Position numbers and translations under genes: made by a program. The notes beneath the pieces were generated by a model. The model did no database searches and was not told the DNA's origin. It saw nothing but the letters and a program-made list of their open reading frames with translations. A DNA stretch of 26,453 nt from a virus: IMG/VR virus record IMGVR_UViG_3300010885_067916, positions 1 through 26,453 of that record; one strand, given 5' to 3'. This document shows positions 22,812 to 26,453 of this stretch, in pieces (within the stretch, counting starts at the first letter, position 1; each line of letters opens with the position of its first letter).

Positions 22812-24591
22812 AGATCTCACAGTAAAAAATTTCATGAGCGTGGGTAATCATACCCAAGCAGTAAACTTTGCTGGCAAAAATCTAGTGCTGGTTATTGGTG
22901 AGAACATGGATTTAGGAGGTGATGATGCTGGTGCTCGAAATGGTACTGGTAAGACCACTATTATAAATGCTATCAGTTATGTGTTCTTTGGAGAAGCACT
23001 CACACAGATTAGAAGAGACAATCTAGTGAATAAAACCAATAGCAAAGACATGTTGGTCACTGTAAATTTTGAGAAGAACGGTGTAAACTACAAGATCGAG
23101 CGAGGCAGAAAACCACAGGTATTGAAATTTTTTATTAATGAAGTGGAACAAAACTCAGGAGCAGACGGCACTGAAGATAATAATGAAGCCCAAGGAGAGA
23201 ATAGAGAAACACAAGAAGAGATTAATAAATTAATTGGCATGAGTCATGCTATGTTCAAGAATATCATAGCTCTTAACACTTACACACAACCATTTTTAGC
23301 AACCAAACAAGCCGAACAGAGAGAAATTATAGAACAATTATTGGGTATAACTCTATTGAGTGAAAAGGCAGAGCTATTAAAAGAACAAATGCGAGTGGCC
23401 AAACAGGAACTGTCTGAAGAAAAAATGCGACTAGATGCTGTGTTGGTTAGCAATAAAAAAGTAGAAGAATCTATTAAGACATTTGAATTAAGGAGTGCTG
23501 CTTGGCAAACACAAAAAAATCAAGATATTGCAAAATTTGAATCTGCTATAGAAGAATTAGAGCGAGTAGATATTAAAACAGAATTAGAATCTCATAAACG
23601 ATTGGCAAAACATACAGATGATTCTAAAACTTTAAGAAATTTAGAAAAAGAGAAGAGTTATCACGAAGATTCTTTAACCAAAGCTACCAAACAAAAAGAA
23701 CAAATCATAAAAGATTTAGAATATGCTGAAAAAGCCACTTGTCCTACTTGTGAACAAGATTTACACGGAGAAAAACACCAACATCTTGTGGATGAGCTTA
23801 AGAAAGATCTTGAGGAACAAAATCAATACGAACAAACGTTATCTGCAAAATTAAAAGAAATACAGAATAGTATAACAGCTATTGGAGATTTGGGTTCTGT
23901 GCCGGATACGTATTATGATTCTATCGATGAAGCATATAATCATAAAGGGTCTGTGGAAGATTTAAAAAGACAATTGGAACAAACTCGTTCTAAAGAGAAT
24001 CCATATCAAGAACAAATCGATGAATTAACCAAAACAGCAGTGCAAAAAATAGATTATACCAAAGTTAACGAAATGGAAGACCTATATAGACATCAAGAAT
24101 TCTTATATAAACTATTAACTGCTAAAGATTCGTTTATAAGAACTAGAATTATAGAACAAAATTTAACTTATCTTAATCAAAGATTAGCATTCTATCTAAC
24201 ACAGGTTAAATTACCTCATACAGTGGTATTCTTATCTGACTTGAATGTGAGAATTGAAGAGTTAGGCAGAGAATTAGACTTTGATAATCTAAGTCGCGGC
24301 GAAAGAAACAGATTAATTTTAAGTTTGAGTTGGGCATTCCGAGATGTATGGGAAGGTCTTTATCAACAGATCAACTTATTGTTCATTGATGAATTAATTG
24401 ATGCTGGTATGGACGTGTCTGGTGTGGAGAGTTCAATGGCTGTGTTAAAAGAGATGAGTCGAACACAATCAAAAAATATATTCTTAATTTCTCACAAAGA
24501 CGAATTGGTATCACGAGTAAATTCTGTATTAAAAGTAGTGAAAGAAAATGGATTTACGAGTTATGCTAATGATGTTGATATTATTGTTTAA
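22798..24591 (+). CDS. 46: Recombination endonuclease subunit gp46 (Rad50-like ATPase)
   Basis: The 597-residue protein is an SMC/Rad50-type ATPase, close to T4 gp46 (560). Walker A is at residues 45-54 (GARNGTGKTT, K52); the central part is charged coiled coil with a zinc-hook CPTC at C315 and C318. The ABC signature begins at L498 (LSRGERNRLILSLSW), and Walker B is LLFIDE with D531-E532, followed by the D-loop. An SHKDEL segment near the end is the switch His. The ATG lies inside gp47, so the pair is coupled. The stop shares four bases (TTAA) with the stop of the convergent oxygenase gene. Function: ATP-driven DNA end binding that controls the gp47 nuclease. Confidence 0.94.
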   Translation: MLTIKDLTVKNFMSVGNHTQAVNFAGKNLVLVIGENMDLGGDDAGARNGTGKTTIINAISYVFFGEALTQIRRDNLVNKTNSKDMLVTVNFEKNGVNYKIERGRKPQVLKFFINEVEQNSGADGTEDNNEAQGENRETQEEINKLIGMSHAMFKNIIALNTYTQPFLATKQAEQREIIEQLLGITLLSEKAELLKEQMRVAKQELSEEKMRLDAVLVSNKKVEESIKTFELRSAAWQTQKNQDIAKFESAIEELERVDIKTELESHKRLAKHTDDSKTLRNLEKEKSYHEDSLTKATKQKEQIIKDLEYAEKATCPTCEQDLHGEKHQHLVDELKKDLEEQNQYEQTLSAKLKEIQNSITAIGDLGSVPDTYYDSIDEAYNHKGSVEDLKRQLEQTRSKENPYQEQIDELTKTAVQKIDYTKVNEMEDLYRHQEFLYKLLTAKDSFIRTRIIEQNLTYLNQRLAFYLTQVKLPHTVVFLSDLNVRIEELGRELDFDNLSRGERNRLILSLSWAFRDVWEGLYQQINLLFIDELIDAGMDVSGVESSMAVLKEMSRTQSKNIFLISHKDELVSRVNSVLKVVKENGFTSYANDVDIIV

Positions 24592-25154
24592 GAATATCTT
24601 ACATAGATACTTTTTCTGAATCCTGTTCTTACAGCAGAATCTAAACTATGCCAACTTTTATCATTATTCAATAAAGAATATCCATTATTCTTTTTATATA
24701 ATACCTGATGTATTTTTTTATGATTTTCTGTTGCATCATAGAAGGCTGTTCCTGGCTGCTCTTGATCTCCCAAATAAATTTGTAAAGCTAATTTAATAGA
24801 TGGATTATCCACATGTGGTGTTAATTGATAACCAAAAAAATCAAACCATATATCCGTAATACCTGGATTCAAAGATAGATTAAATTTTTCTTCTAATGCT
24901 TTGGTTATTTTTGTTTTTTTAAAAAACATGTTAAGTTCTTTGCTGATATTTTCTGAATACATTACTTTAAATCTTTGCTCATTTTCTTGTTTTTCTAATT
25001 TGTCTGTTTTTATATCATTAAAATCAAAATTTAATTTTTCCAACCAGACATCATCAAAAAAGTCCTGGTATTCTTGGTAAATTAAACCATTTAAGTTTAC
25101 CAACGGCGTTTTTTGTATTGACTTGACCACGAAGTCTACGCTAGAATTGTACAT
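24588..25154 (-). CDS. 2OG-Fe(II) oxygenase-like protein
   Basis: The 188-residue protein ends in a double-stranded beta-helix domain with the iron triad H114-x-D116 (in LTPHVDNPS) and H169 (KSWHSLD). A downstream R180 suits 2-oxoglutarate binding; R176 is an alternative. The GTAFYD turn between them is also typical. Marine T4-like phages commonly carry such genes near gp46/47; targets are unknown and could be protein side chains or nucleic acid. The N-terminal 90 residues are not recognisable. The gene is convergent with gp46 and divergent from the Hc1-like gene, whose promoter lies within its first codons. No Shine-Dalgarno is visible. Substrate and function remain open. Confidence 0.75.
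   Translation of the reverse strand: MYNSSVDFVVKSIQKTPLVNLNGLIYQEYQDFFDDVWLEKLNFDFNDIKTDKLEKQENEQRFKVMYSENISKELNMFFKKTKITKALEEKFNLSLNPGITDIWFDFFGYQLTPHVDNPSIKLALQIYLGDQEQPGTAFYDATENHKKIHQVLYKKNNGYSLLNNDKSWHSLDSAVRTGFRKSIYVRYS
25118..25147 (+). promoter_or_regulatory. Sigma70-type promoter of the Hc1-like gene
   Basis: TTGACT (25118-25123) and TAGAAT (25142-25147) each match 5 of 6 consensus bases and are 18 bases apart. Start of transcription would be near 25154, giving a leader of about 39 bases. The promoter lies inside the 5' end of the oppositely oriented oxygenase gene. Confidence 0.6.
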
Positions 25155-25177
25155 GTGTTAATTAATTAGCATCTAAC

Positions 25178-25184
25178 AAAGGAG
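25178..25184 (+). promoter_or_regulatory. Strong Shine-Dalgarno of the Hc1-like gene
   Basis: AAAGGAG eight bases before the ATG at 25193 is the strongest ribosome binding site I see in the window. It suggests abundant translation of a small protein. Confidence 0.75.
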
Positions 25185-25192
25185 CATAAAAA

Positions 25193-25384
25193 ATGTCAAA
25201 TACACATGACTCTATAATGGCTGCGATTCAGACTTATTCTGAAGAGAACCAAAAGTTCACAGAAAAAGGAATCAAAGCGTCAGCGACAAGAGCTAGAAAA
25301 GCCCTAGCAGAACTTGGCAAGCTGATCAAAGCCAGAAGAAAAGAAATCCAAGAAACTAAGAACGCTGAAAAAAACGCAGCCTAA
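25193..25384 (+). CDS. Small Hc1-like (histone H1-like) DNA-binding protein
   Basis: The 63-residue, strongly basic and helical protein has the pattern E-K-G-x-K-A-x-A-x-R-A-R-K-A, then LGKLIKARRKEIQE, as in the Hc1 histone-like family of chlamydiae and in small proteins of marine T4-like phages. It should bind DNA non-specifically and might compact or protect phage DNA or interfere with the host nucleoid. It has its own promoter, a strong Shine-Dalgarno and a strong terminator, so it forms a separate, probably highly expressed unit. Codon use is somewhat more GC-rich than in the neighbouring oxygenase. Hc1 membership is by pattern only. Confidence 0.6.
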   Translation: MSNTHDSIMAAIQTYSEENQKFTEKGIKASATRARKALAELGKLIKARRKEIQETKNAEKNAA

Positions 25385-25402
25385 TTTAGTATAACGGAAT
25401 TT

Positions 25403-25438
25403 AAAAAGCCTGTGCATGAAAGTGTGCAGGCTTTTTTT
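25403..25438 (+). terminator. Rho-independent terminator after the Hc1-like gene
   Basis: A 14-bp stem (25403-25416 with 25423-25436, two G-U pairs) closes a TGAAAG loop and is followed by a T run to 25438. The G-U pairs become mismatches on the minus strand, so it works best for the plus-strand transcript. It still has an A/T run on both sides and ends in the stop codon of the convergent 86-residue gene, so it may end both transcripts. Confidence 0.9.
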
Positions 25439-25697
25439 ATGCACCAAACCATCGTCGTGCTATGGGTGTTCTATGTTTTAAACACCATAGAGTCCATTCT
25501 CGGTCGGTAAATTTTGCTCGTACCACAATGCGATCTTTCTCAAAAGCAATATCACATAGATTCTTTATGTATAATTCCTGCAGATGTGGGAAATGTGCTA
25601 TCCACCCTTCAAATAATAATTGTGCTTGAAAAGTGTCTTCGTATGATCCTACAGTTTTTAGTTCGCCTATGATTCTAAGTGTTCCGTGTTGTTTCAT
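25437..25697 (-). CDS. Hypothetical protein, 86 residues
   Basis: I do not recognise this protein. It is mixed alpha/beta with a basic, Trp-rich C terminus (DREWTLWCLKHRTPIARRWF) and no signal peptide or membrane segment. Its ATG overlaps the stop of the GIY-YIG gene (ATGA), so the two are co-translated. This pairing with a nuclease, and the absence of other genes in the unit, are the only hints to function. The stop lies within the downstream T run of the terminator. Confidence 0.75.
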   Translation of the reverse strand: MKQHGTLRIIGELKTVGSYEDTFQAQLLFEGWIAHFPHLQELYIKNLCDIAFEKDRIVVRAKFTDREWTLWCLKHRTPIARRWFGA

Positions 25698-26158
25698 ATA
25701 TCTTTACCAATAATAAGTGAACCATGCACTCGCACACGAATATGTCCATTGTAGTATTGATCTGATTCTAACACTTTCCTTGAGAATTGTTCCCGAGCTT
25801 CTATGTAATTTAATTCTGCTTTGCTACGACAATAATAAAGTATTTCTCTACGAAATTTTTCCTTGCCCAAAGATTCTATATCGCGGTTCAATTGATCACT
25901 GCTGCCGTAGTAGTCCTGCCAATCGCTGTCCACAGCGCCCTTAATTTTTTTACGTATTTTTTTTCCGTTTTTTTGCGTGTGCATTTTATATCGCGTAGTC
26001 TTGAATCGAGCCAATTTCTTGCCCACATACATTCTACCCGACTCTGTGTTGGTAATAAGATAGACGAATCCTGCACAATCAGTTGGTAATTCGGTCACCG
26101 GTTCATTCTTATAAATCCACTGCATGTCATTATTTAAACTCAAGAAACTGCCAATCAT
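25694..26158 (-). CDS. GIY-YIG-type nuclease
   Basis: The 154-residue protein shows a variant GIY-YIG core: GFVYLI (30-35) in place of GIY, and MYVGKK (43-48) for YIG. A Lys/Arg-rich stretch (51-76) follows, then SDWQDYYGSS, a RREILYYC strand, the likely catalytic E120 in AELNYIEARE, and N137 in DQYYNG. Similar single-domain proteins are found in marine T4-like phages and resemble the nuclease part of Seg homing enzymes, but no DNA-binding tail is present. It could cut host or competing phage DNA or act as a housekeeping nuclease. Two starts are possible: M1 at 26158 and M12 at 26125; neither has a clear Shine-Dalgarno. Confidence 0.75.
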   Translation of the reverse strand: MIGSFLSLNNDMQWIYKNEPVTELPTDCAGFVYLITNTESGRMYVGKKLARFKTTRYKMHTQKNGKKIRKKIKGAVDSDWQDYYGSSDQLNRDIESLGKEKFRREILYYCRSKAELNYIEAREQFSRKVLESDQYYNGHIRVRVHGSLIIGKDI

Positions 26159-26453
26159 AATATACGCATATTATATACAGTTACAAAAGGCACACTAGAC
26201 ATAATCAAAATTTCTAATAGGCTCTATAGCATCTTTGGTAAAACAGTGAACTACTCCTATTCAGTTAGGCGGCGAATCACTTGATGCAACAGGCAAATGA
26301 TGGAGCTCTGGGAAACAGGTCCAACTCCAGGTCCGTGCGAGATTATCATACAAAGATCGCACAGGCTCGCGTTGTAATGAATGAGCTAACGGGTACAGCA
26401 CAACCGCCCGGCGACAGCAGCGATGTATGGAGACTGCGAACTCACCACATGCG
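26159..26453. other. Right-end region without a convincing gene; GC-rich part from ~26215
   Basis: Bases 26161-26220 hold 16 G/C in 60, but 26281-26340 hold 32 in 60 and the last 53 bases hold 33. Inverted repeats are AATAGG/CCTATT (26216-26221 with 26256-26261), TGGAG/CTCCA and GTGCGA/TCGCAC (within 26331-26368). Two short open frames overlap as TAATG at 26375-26379: one of 26 codons from 26297, and one open from 26284 (or 26377) to the edge. Their products look like no protein I know. The region may hold a structured RNA, the start of a mobile intron, or the edge of another gene. Confidence 0.4.
26170..26175 (-). promoter_or_regulatory. Possible -10 box of the GIY-YIG unit
   Basis: The minus strand reads TATAAT eleven bases before the first ATG, without a good -35 box at 17 bases. 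If used, the transcript would be almost leaderless for the M1 start and have a leader of about 38 bases for M12, which slightly favours M12. Confidence 0.35.

Noticed and set aside
26310-26328. Similarity to the GGGAA...GGUG..A.UCC box of cobalamin riboswitches
   Set aside because: One key G is replaced, the flanking bases cannot form the expected P4 stem, and the downstream conserved boxes are absent. It is kept only as a possible lead for an RNA search.
26284-26453. Open plus frame of 56 codons reaching the window edge
   Set aside because: The product resembles no known phage protein, no Shine-Dalgarno precedes it, and a competing overlapping frame exists. It is not called as a gene.
1-26453. 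tRNA genes and CRISPR arrays
   Set aside because: No T-loop/acceptor pattern of a tRNA and no regularly spaced direct repeats were seen on either strand; a dedicated search was not possible.

Overview
The window looks like part of the genome of a marine T4-like myovirus (tailed phage with a contractile tail). By eye it is AT-rich (roughly the mid-to-upper 30s % GC). It carries recognisable T4-type baseplate genes on one strand and the T4-type late sigma factor gp55 and recombination nuclease gp47/gp46 on the other. Several proteins look more like marine cyanophage or pelagiphage forms than like coliphage T4: a long gp55, a gp46 with an asparagine-glycine-threonine P-loop, a large hub protein between gp53 and gp5, a small Hc1-like protein and a 2OG-Fe(II) oxygenase. 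The host cannot be read from the sequence. A marine alphaproteobacterium (SAR11-like) or a cyanobacterium fits best.

Left and middle, 1-20714, all minus strand: one tightly packed baseplate operon, transcribed right to left as gp48-like tube cap, gp53, large hub-position protein, gp5-like spike, gp25, gp6, then one enormous open frame from 10926 to the left window edge. That last gene encodes at least 3642 residues and is not finished within the window. I translated it base by base and found no stop. It sits where T4 has gene 7. It contains a cupredoxin-like domain near its N terminus, a seven-bladed FG-GAP beta-propeller in its middle, carbohydrate-binding-like motifs and C-terminal GSGY and GDGST tail-protein repeats. 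All plus-strand open frames inside 1-20714 are antisense shadows.

The control region 20715-20849 separates two divergent units. A perfect T4 late promoter (TATAAATA) drives the baseplate operon leftward. A sigma70-type promoter drives gp55-gp47-gp46 rightward, and its -35 box overlaps the late promoter. Gp55 is the factor that should recognise the late promoter, so the intergenic region looks like an early-to-late switch.

Right part, 20850-26158: gp55, gp47 and gp46 (plus) are followed by a convergent 2OG-Fe(II) oxygenase (minus). Next comes a small Hc1-like DNA-binding protein (plus) with its own promoter, Shine-Dalgarno and strong terminator, then a coupled minus pair: a GIY-YIG-type nuclease and an 86-residue protein of unknown function.

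The last ~240 bases (from about 26215) are distinctly more GC-rich. They contain inverted repeats and no convincing protein, and may be part of a structured RNA or an intron/mobile element cut by the window edge.
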